Source: an uncultured Clostridia bacterium (lineage in GTDB: Bacteria; Bacillota; Clostridia; Christensenellales; Borkfalkiaceae). From it: a DNA stretch of 64,000 bases. Below, piece after piece: positions 1 through 8,158 of this stretch (position 1 is the first letter of the stretch; every line of letters begins with the position of its first letter). The notes beneath the pieces are model-generated. The model was not told the origin of the DNA. It ran no database searches and worked only from the letters and a program-made list of their open reading frames with translations. The stretch is taken from contig CAKQKE010000008.1 of NCBI GenBank assembly GCA_934247935.1, positions 1 through 64,000 on the forward strand, read 5' to 3'. A program made the translations under genes and the position numbers.

Positions 1-1838
1 TTTGTCGCCGAAGTTTCGTTGTTCATTCTCACGAGGAATGTATTTCTGAGCGGCATATACATACTGTATTTATGCCCTCTCGCCACGTCTATCTGAGGAG
101 TAGAAAGCACAAATCCCTCGTTTACGGAAGCAACCAATTTGCCCGAATCGTAAGACAAACTTCCGTTTTCACACAGCATATTTTCAACGCTGCCGAGGCT
201 GTTAAACTCTAAATCAAGTTTTTTAACTACTATGTTTTCAGCCATGGGGTTTCTTATTTGAGCCTCGACGGCATAAGAATAAATTTCCACTTCGTTTAAG
301 TTTTCCAAATTAACCATGGTTTCCCACACGAGGTTTCCGCAAACGTAAAAACTTGCACTGCCATTGTCGAGTATTAATTTTGCGGTATTCCATGTTTCCG
401 CTTCGATAACGTCAAATCTTGTAGAAGACGTTTCGCTTTTGCCGTTGCTTAGCGCCACGTAGGGTTTTACACCGTAAGTTGCGTTGATATAAATTTTAAA
501 TCTGTAATCGCCCACTTTCCAACCTACGCAGTGGTCGCCCGCCGATACGTCGTTTTTATAATAAAATTCAAACGAAACGCAGTTGAGGTTTTCGACGTCG
601 CCGTTGTATTTCAAACTTGCTGAAAGTCCCGTTTTGTGAGCGGTGTAAACGCCGTTTTCTTCGGTGAATTTACCGTTTGATACCCACTCCGCGTCGGGGT
701 CGACGGGTACGTCCGGATTAGTTTTTCTATCGTACACGGCGGGGTCTTTTACCGTAACCGCAATATCTCTCGTCGCAAACGCAAGCGAAGTGAATTTTTC
801 AAAAACCAAGCCGCCGCACGTAAGCAATTCTTCTCCGTTCAATTTTACGACGACGTAATCTTCGTCAATCGCTATCGAAAGCGTGTTGTCGGTGTCGAAA
901 TTGATTTTTTCGCGAGGAATTCTGTTTGAAACCCAATCGGGGTCGCTTTTCCCCGGTTTGTATACTTGCATTATCGGCAAAGCGGTTGCGTGAGTCGCAT
1001 TGAGGAAAAGTTGGAAAGTGTATCCGTTTACCGACCAACCGACCCAATGGTCTCCTGCTTTAATCGTTTTTCCGTAATTGAATACAGCCGAAGCCGAACC
1101 GTATTTCGTCATGTCGCCCGCATATTTAACAGCAGATAAACTGCTGAATGCTTCCGTAGTGTACACGTCGTCGGTTTTTACAAAATTTCCGCTTTCAACC
1201 CAACCCGTTTGCGAGGGATCGACGGGCTGCTCTTGCTCCGTCGTAACCGAGAGATTATTGAGCGTGATTTCAACGTCGCGCGTGCCGATGATTATTTCGG
1301 TTACGTTTGAATGAGTGTATCCCGCAAATATATATTTTTGTTCGCCGTTGATATAGAAATCTATACTGCCGTTTCCCCACTTCAATTCAAAAGTATTTTT
1401 TTCGCCAATGGGTATTTTCTCCCTTTCGATGCGGTTGTCTATCCTTGTAAACGTGGGCGAATTTGCTCCGGGTGCATATATTGCCATGTACGGGAGCGCG
1501 GTTTCATGCGATGCGTTTAAAAATAATTGATGCCACCAGCCGTTTACGCTTACACCCACCCAGTGGTCGCCCGCAGTCGTGACGTTCGTGTAGGTAAAAT
1601 CGAATTTTACCGACGAAACCTTACCCATCGTTCCGTTGTAAGTAAGTTGAGACAAACTATTACTTGCCGACAATTTGTACTCCCCTTCGGTCGTAGTATC
1701 CCAATTTTCGCTTGCCGTCCAGGTTTCTCCCGTTTCGGCGTTTACTTCAGGCGTGGTTACGCTGAAAGTAAAACCTAAAACGCAAACCACAAACATAATC
1801 GTTGCGATAAACAACCAAATGTTTTTTGTCTTAATCAT
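1..1838 (-). CDS. secreted modular repeat protein, C-terminus beyond window
   Basis: An open reading frame of 612 codons starts at 1838 (GGAGG about five bases upstream) and stays open to the left edge, so the C-terminus is missing. It begins with a signal peptide (basic MIKTK, hydrophobic core, likely cleavage after VNA near residue 35). At least three degenerate modules of about 160 residues follow, each with a W-rich start, AGDHWVG, an FLNA(T/S)H-TALP stretch, a RIxREKI stretch and a terminal RDVxxT strand. The signal peptide and first module nearly match the next gene (2081-4012), so the two are tandem paralogues. The FYxNGE and RD motifs suggest jelly-roll/concanavalin-like sandwiches, possibly glycan binding; that is inference. 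I do not recognise a named family. Confidence 0.85.
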   Translation of the reverse strand, partial: MIKTKNIWLFIATIMFVVCVLGFTFSVTTPEVNAETGETWTASENWDTTTEGEYKLSASNSLSQLTYNGTMGKVSSVKFDFTYTNVTTAGDHWVGVSVNGWWHQLFLNASHETALPYMAIYAPGANSPTFTRIDNRIEREKIPIGEKNTFELKWGNGSIDFYINGEQKYIFAGYTHSNVTEIIIGTRDVEITLNNLSVTTEQEQPVDPSQTGWVESGNFVKTDDVYTTEAFSSLSAVKYAGDMTKYGSASAVFNYGKTIKAGDHWVGWSVNGYTFQLFLNATHATALPIMQVYKPGKSDPDWVSNRIPREKINFDTDNTLSIAIDEDYVVVKLNGEELLTCGGLVFEKFTSLAFATRDIAVTVKDPAVYDRKTNPDVPVDPDAEWVSNGKFTEENGVYTAHKTGLSASLKYNGDVENLNCVSFEFYYKNDVSAGDHCVGWKVGDYRFKIYINATYGVKPYVALSNGKSETSSTRFDVIEAETWNTAKLILDNGSASFYVCGNLVWETMVNLENLNEVEIYSYAVEAQIRNPMAENIVVKKLDLEFNSLGSVENMLCENGSLSYDSGKLVASVNEGFVLSTPQIDVARGHKYSMYMPLRNTFLVRMNNETSAT

Positions 1839-1934
1839 TGTTTCCTCCGTTTTAAATTATATATTTTTATATGTATTCCGAAATTTTATTTCGGTTTTAT
1901 TCCTTTTTGAATTTTTGTTTTACTTACTTATCTT

Positions 1935-1970
1935 TGCCGTTTTTACGCAATACGTATAGCGTAAAGAGAC
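1935..1970. repeat. TACGTA palindrome, intergenic copy 1
   Basis: Copy of the dispersed palindrome (left half GTTTTTACGCAATACGTA, right half ending GCGTAAAGAGAC). It lies about 100 bases upstream of the gene ending at the left edge. Confidence 0.8.
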
Positions 1971-2010
1971 TATTTTTTAGTTTTATAAAGTAATCACTCT
2001 CTCGATTTAT

Positions 2011-2069
2011 AAAAAAATTTTATGCGGCGATTGAGCGAAGTCGCTCAATCGCAAATACTCAATCGCCGC
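2011..2069 (-). terminator. terminator after repeat protein gene
   Basis: A nested inverted repeat: GCGGCGATTGAG at 2024-2035 pairs with 2058-2069, and an inner GATTGAGCGA hairpin can form instead. On the minus strand it is followed by a run of seven T. It lies just downstream of the stop of the gene at 2081. Confidence 0.8.
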
Positions 2070-2080
2070 AAGCAAATTAA

Positions 2081-4012
2081 TTAGTTGTTAGTTTTTCTTC
2101 TTTTAATAATTGTGTAAACAGCAACCATGCCGAGCATGAAAAGCATTACGCTTGAAGTCTCTATTCCTCCGAAACAGCCCGTCTTTTCTTCTTCGGATTG
2201 AGAACCGCTGTCGGTAGTCGAGCCGCTGTCTGTGTCAATTGTTCCGCTGTCGCTTGCGCTACCCGTATCGGTAGAAGAATCGGTGTCGGGTGCTTGCTTT
2301 TCTTCGAGTGCCTTATAAGCCGCGTCCAATTCTGCATATGCCGCGTCTACTTCTTCTTGAGTTGCGTTTTCGGCAAGTGCTTTTGCTTTGTCGAGCGCAG
2401 TCTTTACAGCAGCATAAGTTTCTGCAGTATACTTGTTTTCTTCAAGTGCTTCAACCGTAGCGATAAGTGCGTTGAGTTGAGTTTTGTCGCCCGGCTTTAA
2501 TTGAAGCGCGCCGTAAGCGGTGTTCAATTCTGCATATGCCGCGTCTACTTCTTCCTGAGTTGCATTTTCAGCAAGTGCTTTTGCTTTGTCGAGCGCAATC
2601 TTTACAGCCGCATAAGTTTCTGCAGTATACTTGTTTTCTTCAAGTGCCTCAACCGTAGCAATAAGAGCGTTGAGTTGAGTTTTGTCGCCCGGCTTTTCTT
2701 TAAGCGCGCCGTAAGCAGTGTTCAATGCAGCGTAAGCCGCGTCAACTTCTTCCTGAATAGCGTTTTCGGAAAGCGCGTTTGCCTTTTCAAGAGCAGCAGT
2801 CAACGCTTCGTAAGTTTCGCTCGTATACTTGTTTGCGTCAACCGCCCCAACCTTTTCGATAAGTGCGTTGAGTTGAGTTTTGTCTGCGGGAGCGTCGGCC
2901 TTTAACGTAACGATCGGATTGCCGATTGTAATTTCAACGTCGCGCGAGCCGATGATTAATTCGTTAACGCTTGAATGAGTATATTCGGTAAAACTGTAGA
3001 TAAGTTGATCGTTAATATAGAAATAAGTGTTTGCTCCGCCCAACTTAAACTCGCAAGTATTTTTCGTGTTGAGAGGAATATTCTCCCTGGGAATACGACT
3101 ATCTATTCTTGTAAACGTGGGCGAACCTGCTCCCGGTTGATATATAGCCATGTAAGGAAGTGCGGTTGCGTGCGACGCGTTTAAGAATAATTGATGCCAC
3201 CAGCCGTTTACGCATAAACCGAACCAATGGTCGCCCGCAATAGTGCTGTTTGTATAACTAAAATCAAATTTTACCGACAAAACTTTACCCATTACGCCGT
3301 TGTAAGTGAGTTTTGATAAACTGCTGTTTGCTTCCAACTTATACTCGTTTTCGGTTTCGGTATTCCAATTTCCGCTTGCCGTCCACGTGGAGGTCGGTTG
3401 CTGCTTTGCTTCTGCCGTAACAACCGGATTTGAAATAGTTGTTTCAACGTCGCGCGAGCCGATAATTAAACTCGTTACGTTGCTGTGCGTATATCCGTCT
3501 AAACTGTAAGTAAGTTCGTCATTAATATAAAATTCAAATCCGTTTTCATTTAATTTTATCTCGAAAGTATTTTTCGTGTTATGGGGTATTTTTTCTCTCG
3601 GAATGCGAGTGTTATCCCAAGATACCCACGGCGAACTCCCTCCGGGTAAATAAATACATAAGTACGGAAGAGCCGTCGCATGCGATGCATTTAAAAACAA
3701 TTGGTGCCAATAGCCGTTTATGCAAACACCCACCCAGTGATCGCCCGCGATGGTGTTAGTTGTATAAGTAAAATCGAATTTAATCGACGTTACTTTACCC
3801 ATTTCGCCGTTGTAAATAAGTTGCGACAAACTGCTGTTTGCAGCCAATTTGTACTCCCCTTCGGTCGTAGTATCCCAATTTCCGCTTGCCGTCCAGGTTT
3901 CTCCCGTTTCGGCGTTTACTTCAGGCGTGGTTACGCTGAAAGTAAAACCTAAAACGCAAACCGCAAGCATAATCGTTGCGATAAACAACCAAATGTTTTT
4001 TGTCTTAGTCAT
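2081..4012 (-). CDS. secreted surface protein with two sandwich modules and three FIVAR-like repeats
   Basis: 643 residues, start supported by GGAGG. Signal peptide at 1-35. Two modules (about 38-200 and 205-372) match those of the neighbouring paralogue: AGDHW, HQLFLNASHATALP, IPRE, FYIND, SRDVE. Residues 377-572 are three 66-residue helical repeats starting DKTQLNALI and ending near NTAYGAL, which resemble FIVAR domains of cell-surface proteins. A Ser/Thr/Asp-rich tail (573-610) leads to TGCFGG, a hydrophobic segment and KRRK at the C-terminus. This is a sorting-type anchor without LPXTG. Inference: exported, envelope-anchored protein, possibly an adhesin or glycan binder. The terminator at 2011-2069 separates it from its paralogue. 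Confidence 0.9.
   Translation of the reverse strand: MTKTKNIWLFIATIMLAVCVLGFTFSVTTPEVNAETGETWTASGNWDTTTEGEYKLAANSSLSQLIYNGEMGKVTSIKFDFTYTTNTIAGDHWVGVCINGYWHQLFLNASHATALPYLCIYLPGGSSPWVSWDNTRIPREKIPHNTKNTFEIKLNENGFEFYINDELTYSLDGYTHSNVTSLIIGSRDVETTISNPVVTAEAKQQPTSTWTASGNWNTETENEYKLEANSSLSKLTYNGVMGKVLSVKFDFSYTNSTIAGDHWFGLCVNGWWHQLFLNASHATALPYMAIYQPGAGSPTFTRIDSRIPRENIPLNTKNTCEFKLGGANTYFYINDQLIYSFTEYTHSSVNELIIGSRDVEITIGNPIVTLKADAPADKTQLNALIEKVGAVDANKYTSETYEALTAALEKANALSENAIQEEVDAAYAALNTAYGALKEKPGDKTQLNALIATVEALEENKYTAETYAAVKIALDKAKALAENATQEEVDAAYAELNTAYGALQLKPGDKTQLNALIATVEALEENKYTAETYAAVKTALDKAKALAENATQEEVDAAYAELDAAYKALEEKQAPDTDSSTDTGSASDSGTIDTDSGSTTDSGSQSEEEKTGCFGGIETSSVMLFMLGMVAVYTIIKRRKTNN
2297..2884 (-). 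repeat. three tandem 198-bp FIVAR-like repeats
   Basis: Three in-frame repeats of 66 codons inside the surface protein gene. The second and third are nearly identical at DNA level, while the first (promoter-proximal) is more diverged. Such arrays usually vary in copy number between strains. Confidence 0.85.
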
Positions 4013-4141
4013 TTTGTTTTCCTCCGTTTTTTGTTAGTTTTGAGATATTTTATTTCCGACAAAATTCAACTTTGCCGTGAATCTCCTTTTTGTTTAAAAT
4101 TATATTTTTTGTCTTATTTCGCCGATTAAACCGCACTTTAT

Positions 4142-4179
4142 TGTCAGTTTTATACACAACGCATGCTGTAATCGTGACA
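4142..4179. repeat. TACGTA palindrome, diverged copy with GCATGC core
   Basis: The outer arms TGTCA and GTGACA and the overall length fit the dispersed palindrome, but the centre reads CAACGCATGCTGTAA. Confidence 0.55.
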
Positions 4180-4231
4180 ATTTACATTCATTTCGGTTTT
4201 GCCGTCAACAGGACATCTTTACCGCCACCGC

Positions 4232-4334
4232 TATCTATGACGGCACAGTTTGTTTACCGCAATCAACAACGGCACGATTTACTGCCACGATTGACAACGG
4301 CATCTCCATGCCGCGATTGACAAAGGTGCAGTTT
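4232..4334. repeat. degenerate tandem repeat, period about 28 bases
   Basis: Units begin ACGGCA and end in ACGATTGACA or similar (ACCGCAATCAACA, CCACGATTGACA, GCCGCGATTGACA). Three to four copies are visible. Function unknown. Confidence 0.5.
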
Positions 4335-4389
4335 ATTTATTTCAGACAACAATGTGTTTCATTTATTTGAATAGATTACGGCTTTAAAA

Positions 4390-5607
4390 TTATTTTTGTT
4401 TTGCAAGATATTCCGCTTTCAACTTTTCGTAAACAGAATCGTCTATATCCAACTCTCCTTTTGAATACGTGGGTAAATCTCTCCCCGGGCGGCGGTCGTC
4501 GCCTCTCACCTTGTTGCGCTCTTGCTTTAATCTCAAGTCGGGTATGGTTTTAGGCGTTCCTCCGTCCAAAACCGAATAATATGCGTAAATACCCGGCAAG
4601 GTCATATCTACCGCAGCGTACACGTCGATTATTTTTGCCGACTTGTTGCCCTTGCACGCCTCTATGAAATAATGCATGGGATAATAATCCGACCTTGCAT
4701 GCCCCAATCCTTCCGCTTTGTCCGCAAACTCGTCTTTGGGGGTAAGTTTAATCACCTCTCCGTCAAACACGCCCTCGCAACTGTCGTAGTTTGTGTATAA
4801 GGTATATATATCGCCCTGCTTACTGTCCTCTCTCGCACTCTCCATTCTGCCTTTCGTACCGTAAAACGAATACCAGATTGAATTTTTACACAAATCGCCG
4901 TGAATACTTTTGATGATTGCTCCGTTTTCCAAAGTAATCATTTCGATGCCGGCAATGCCGCTCTTCCTTCCCATGCGCGCACTTCTGCTTACGAACGGCA
5001 ATTCAAAACCCGTAACGCTTACGGGGCGCAAACCGCTGACGTACAGCATAGGACCGACCGAGTGAGTGCAGTAAAAATTCGCGCTCATGTTGTTGCGCCA
5101 ATGGTTTTTATCGCCGTAAGTGATGTCCGCCCAAATCGGCTCGCAATTATGCACGTATTCGCCCTCGGCATATTCGAGTTCGCCTATTTTGCCCTCTTGG
5201 TATAATTTCGTCATTTCCAAAACGGCGGGCATATAACAATAGTTTTCCGCATACGCATACACAAGCCCCGTACTTTCTACCGCTTCGATTAAATCAACCG
5301 CCTCTTTTAAAGAAGCGACCGCAAGAACCTCGCTCAACACGTGTTTGCCCGCTTTTAGACTTTTTATGGCAAAAGGCACGTGTTCGTTGGCATAATTCGC
5401 CAAAACCACCGCGTCCATATCGTGGGTTATGAATTTATCGAAATCGGTATAACAAGTTATCGTCTTGATTTTTTTAAATTTATTCAACAAGTCTTCTTGT
5501 TTGTCGCACACGGCGACAAGTTGGCACTCGTCCGTGTTTTTGCAAAACTTAATCATCGTTTCGCCGCGGAATGCGCCGAGCACGCCGACTTTTATCTTCT
5601 TGCTCAT
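4390..5607 (-). CDS. Gfo/Idh/MocA family oxidoreductase
   Basis: 405 residues; GGAGG upstream of ATG. The N-terminal Rossmann fold is marked by KVGVLGAFRG (6-15) and VAVCD; the C-terminal alpha/beta substrate domain follows from about 130. Family members use NAD(P) to oxidise or reduce sugars and related compounds. The usual EKP motif, whose lysine acts in catalysis, reads GKHVLSEVLA here, so the lysine is absent. The gene is divergent from an AraC-type regulator at 5983 across a palindromic site, which suggests that regulator controls it. Substrate cannot be assigned. Confidence 0.88.
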   Translation of the reverse strand: MSKKIKVGVLGAFRGETMIKFCKNTDECQLVAVCDKQEDLLNKFKKIKTITCYTDFDKFITHDMDAVVLANYANEHVPFAIKSLKAGKHVLSEVLAVASLKEAVDLIEAVESTGLVYAYAENYCYMPAVLEMTKLYQEGKIGELEYAEGEYVHNCEPIWADITYGDKNHWRNNMSANFYCTHSVGPMLYVSGLRPVSVTGFELPFVSRSARMGRKSGIAGIEMITLENGAIIKSIHGDLCKNSIWYSFYGTKGRMESAREDSKQGDIYTLYTNYDSCEGVFDGEVIKLTPKDEFADKAEGLGHARSDYYPMHYFIEACKGNKSAKIIDVYAAVDMTLPGIYAYYSVLDGGTPKTIPDLRLKQERNKVRGDDRRPGRDLPTYSKGELDIDDSVYEKLKAEYLAKQK

Positions 5608-5900
5608 TTATTTTTCCTCCGTTTTTAATTCTTTTAATGTCTCGAAAATTTTTATACTCTTCTTAACTTTTGCTTTTACAATACTCTTGACAATGTATTT
5701 GCTGTGCTTTTATCTATATTTGAAATTGTATTTAAAACGGTTTTCCTTTTCTGACTACTCGTGGACTTGTTTACCGTTTTTAAACAATTTTATCGCCGTT
5801 TTTACCTTTAAAAAGTATTTGCATTTTACCGCAATTCATCGCAACATTAATCTTATCTCATTTTACCCATACAGTATAACACGAACACGCCGTCATTAAA

Positions 5901-5937
5901 ATGGAAATTTTCCATATAGATACAGCCCGATTTCCAT
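5901..5937. promoter_or_regulatory. candidate operator for the AraC regulator
   Basis: A palindrome ATGGAAATTTTCCAT (5901-5915) is followed by a further half-site ATTTCCAT (5930-5937), 11 bases before the -35 of the AraC gene. Placement in the divergent intergenic region suggests control of both genes. Inference only. Confidence 0.5.
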
Positions 5938-5947
5938 ATTTTAAGTG

Positions 5948-5976
5948 TTGCTTTTTGTTTTTCAATGGTGTATAAT
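5948..5976 (+). promoter_or_regulatory. promoter of araC-type gene, leaderless start
   Basis: TTGCTT, 17-base spacer, TATAAT ending at 5976. The ATG at 5983 lies six bases after the -10, where transcription should begin, and no ribosome site precedes it. Confidence 0.6.
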
Positions 5977-5982
5977 CTTCTT

Positions 5983-6834
5983 ATGAAAACTATAGAAAAC
6001 ATTTGTTTATTCACACCGCAAAATCAACGAACAACCAACGAAGATTTGGGAATTATCAACTTAATTTATGAAAAAAGCCTCGGCACAACCGATAAATTCC
6101 TCATCGGTGCGGTTTTTCAGTTATGCGTCGTCGTTGACGGCAACGGAGTGTTTGGCACGTTAAACAGGTCATACTCTCTTAAACGAGGAGACGTTTTTTG
6201 CATATTCCCGGCCGTTCCGTACTTCGTCTCAAACGAAAACGACCTGAAATTTATTTACGTCAAATTTTCAAGCACTTACGCTTACAGTCTGTTCGACAAC
6301 CTTAAACTGACTAAAAATAATTGCTATTACGAAAACTGCGAATATATAGTGAAAATATGGGAACTCGCCTTTTCGGGCAATCTTTCAAAACCCGAATTGA
6401 CCGCAACGGGACTTGTTTTGCTTACGTTGACAAACTTGCAGCCGCAAGATGCGAAAACAACGACAAAACCAACTCAAGAAACGAAAATGCAAAACATTTT
6501 AAACCTTATAAACGACAATTATTGCGACAGCAGTTTTAATTTATCAACCTTGGCGGAAATGTGTTTTTACAATAAAAAATATTTGTCCGATTTGTTTAAA
6601 GCGCGCTTTAATATTCCGTTTAATACTTATCTCACGCAATTAAGGATTGAAAATGCGGCAAAACTTATCGGGGCGGGGTTTACTTCTATAAAAGAAATCG
6701 CCCAACTTTCGGGCTTTTCCGACCCGTTGTATTTTTCCAAAGTGTTTAAAAAATACAATTATCACTCTCCCGCATATTGCATCAAGCAAGAACAGTTAAA
6801 ACACTCTTCTAAAAACCCTTCTATTTCAAAGTAA
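5983..6834 (+). CDS. AraC family transcriptional regulator
   Basis: 283 residues from the ATG at 5983; an in-frame ATG at 5965 lies upstream of the -10 box and is unlikely to be used. The N-terminal half looks like a cupin sensor (LKRGDVFCIFPAVPYFVS, about residues 60-80). The C-terminal 100 residues carry two helix-turn-helix motifs typical of AraC: FNLSTLAEMCFYNKKYLSDLFK and the second around SIKEIAQLSGFSDPLYFSKVFKK. Members often respond to sugars and activate adjacent catabolic genes. The divergent oxidoreductase is the likely target. Confidence 0.9.
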   Translation: MKTIENICLFTPQNQRTTNEDLGIINLIYEKSLGTTDKFLIGAVFQLCVVVDGNGVFGTLNRSYSLKRGDVFCIFPAVPYFVSNENDLKFIYVKFSSTYAYSLFDNLKLTKNNCYYENCEYIVKIWELAFSGNLSKPELTATGLVLLTLTNLQPQDAKTTTKPTQETKMQNILNLINDNYCDSSFNLSTLAEMCFYNKKYLSDLFKARFNIPFNTYLTQLRIENAAKLIGAGFTSIKEIAQLSGFSDPLYFSKVFKKYNYHSPAYCIKQEQLKHSSKNPSISK

Positions 6835-7122
6835 TTTATAAGTCTTTAAAGGCAATGTATAGATTTAACGATATATGATACTTAAATATTTGCGATATCT
6901 TTTGTGATGATAAACATTGCTGATAAGTTGTGCGGCTAATTTTTCAGATTAAATATAAAAAGCGAAGGCAGTGTAATCTGCTTCCGCTTTTTATGAATAG
7001 TTCAGACACCAAATCCAAGGCAATAAATTTACGTTTTGCGCAACGCTACATTTAATACGCTGCTCTCGTGACGCGATTGCTCTTTATTGTGAACAATCGC
7101 TATTCCGTCGTTTTTCTCCTTA
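6835..7122. other. intergenic region after AraC gene
   Basis: Contains the terminator at 6955-6995, a palindrome GCGATTG/CAATCGC around 7072-7101, then the first copy of a duplicated tRNA-Gln segment. No gene seen. Confidence 0.5.
6955..6995. terminator. terminator of AraC gene
   Basis: AAAAAGCG-AAGGCAG pairs with CTGC-TTCCGCTTTTT and is followed by T. The flanking A and T runs make it possible on both strands. Confidence 0.75.
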
Positions 7123-7201
7123 CAAATCCCTCCCTATACTTCTGCTCTAAAAAAACGGCAGGTCAATACCTACCGCTTTTTTGTTGGCTGGGGTGGAGGG
7201 A
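7123..7201 (-). repeat. partial duplicate of the tRNA-Gln 3' end and its terminator
   Basis: 79 bases identical to 7395-7474 apart from one A in a homopolymer. It contains the terminator hairpin (GCGGTAGGT/ACCTGCCG) and the last 17 bases of the tRNA plus CCA. The rest of the tRNA is missing. Confidence 0.85.
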
Positions 7202-7394
7202 ATACTTCCCCTTGTCAAGGGGAAAACAAACGCAGTTTGTGAGAGGTTTGCCGTCTGCGGCCGAGCAATTGCTCTTGTAATATACAAAGCAATTTGCCTA
7301 AATTACCGCTTATGCTTTGCATATTACTTCGGTCAGTCGCTAAAAACTTGCCACAGGCAACTTTTTCCGCCACTCATGCGGCGTCGCTCTCGTT
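7202..7394. other. hairpin-rich insert between the tRNA-Gln duplicates
   Basis: Several inverted repeats: CCCCTTGTCAAGGGG, GAGCAATTGCTC, a 14-bp stem GTAATATACAAAGCA with TGCTTTGCATATTAC, and TTGCCACAGGCAA. No convincing coding frame. It may be a remnant of an integrated element or a structured RNA. Confidence 0.45.
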
Positions 7395-7474
7395 CAAATC
7401 CCTCCCTATACTTCTGCTCTAAAAAAAACGGCAGGTCAATACCTACCGCTTTTTTGTTGGCTGGGGTGGAGGGA
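7395..7474 (-). repeat. second copy of the 80-base duplicated segment
   Basis: Matches 7123-7201. Its right end is the 3' part of the intact tRNA-Gln. Confidence 0.85.
7421..7456 (-). terminator. tRNA-Gln terminator
   Basis: CGGTAGGT, loop ATTG, ACCTGCCG and then eight T on the minus strand, directly after the CCA end. Confidence 0.85.
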
Positions 7475-7532
7475 TTTGAACCCCCGGATGACGGAGTCAG
7501 AGTCCGTAGCCTTACCGCTTGGCGACACCCCA
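7458..7532 (-). tRNA. tRNA-Gln (CTG anticodon)
   Basis: Read on the minus strand it starts TGGGGTG and ends CACCCCA-G-CCA, with a 7-bp acceptor stem. The anticodon stem ACGGA/TCCGT encloses loop CTCTGAC with anticodon CTG. The T-arm contains GGTTCAAATCC. CCA is encoded. Confidence 0.95.
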
Positions 7533-8158
7533 ATTTAATTTTTAATTACAGTGTACTATAAATCTAACAATACAACCTGACCCGAACTTCTTATTCCCGG
7601 CATTTAATCACAATCTATTCTTTTTTACCTATCAAAAATAGACGATTATTTCGTACCGAAAAAGAAAATCAATCTTTTACCGACAAATATAGTAACATAT
7701 TATAATTTTTTTGTAAACTCTTTACGCGCATTTGTGCTATTTTATTTTTAATTATTTTGGCGTGCCTCAACGTTAAAATTTAATCGGCAACAACGTAAAT
7801 ATTTTCGTTTTTACCTGTTTTGCCGCATACGTATTATGTAAAGTTGATATTTTGTAAATTTTAAACTCGTCGCAACCGCTTTATACGCAGATTTTTCTTC
7901 AACACTCCATACATTTATCAACGACATTACGTCTCTTGATTTTCATCAAAAATATTTCGATATTATTAAAATTATGAATATATCGAGCCTTCATCGCCGC
8001 ATATTTACTTTTAATTTAACAAATTATATGTTATAATCAAAAAATAGAGATATAAATTGCTTGCTTATATTTTAAGTCAATATCGTAAAGTAAATCTACG
8101 ATTACGCTTAATATAATCGACGATTAATACTGAAAAATTTTCAAAGGAAAATCGTTTT
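7533..8158. other. AT-rich intergenic region
   Basis: One dispersed palindrome (7817-7848). An AAAGGA site before 8159 serves the next gene. Nothing else recognised. Confidence 0.5.
7817..7848. repeat. TACGTA palindrome, intergenic copy
   Basis: Core GCCGCATACGTATTATGTAAAG; the left arm is eroded. Confidence 0.65.

Larger units (their letters stand above)
4013..4389. other. intergenic region with palindrome and degenerate tandem repeat
   Basis: It lies between the surface protein start and the oxidoreductase stop. It holds the GGAGG site next to 4012, a diverged dispersed palindrome (4142-4179) and a degenerate repeat of about 28 bases (4232-4334). No coding signal is seen. Confidence 0.6.

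Noticed and set aside
2198..2905. plus-strand frames with repeated CFVERSLYSSISFCS-like segments
   Set aside because: Antisense of the three FIVAR-like repeats; the repetition is inherited from the real gene.
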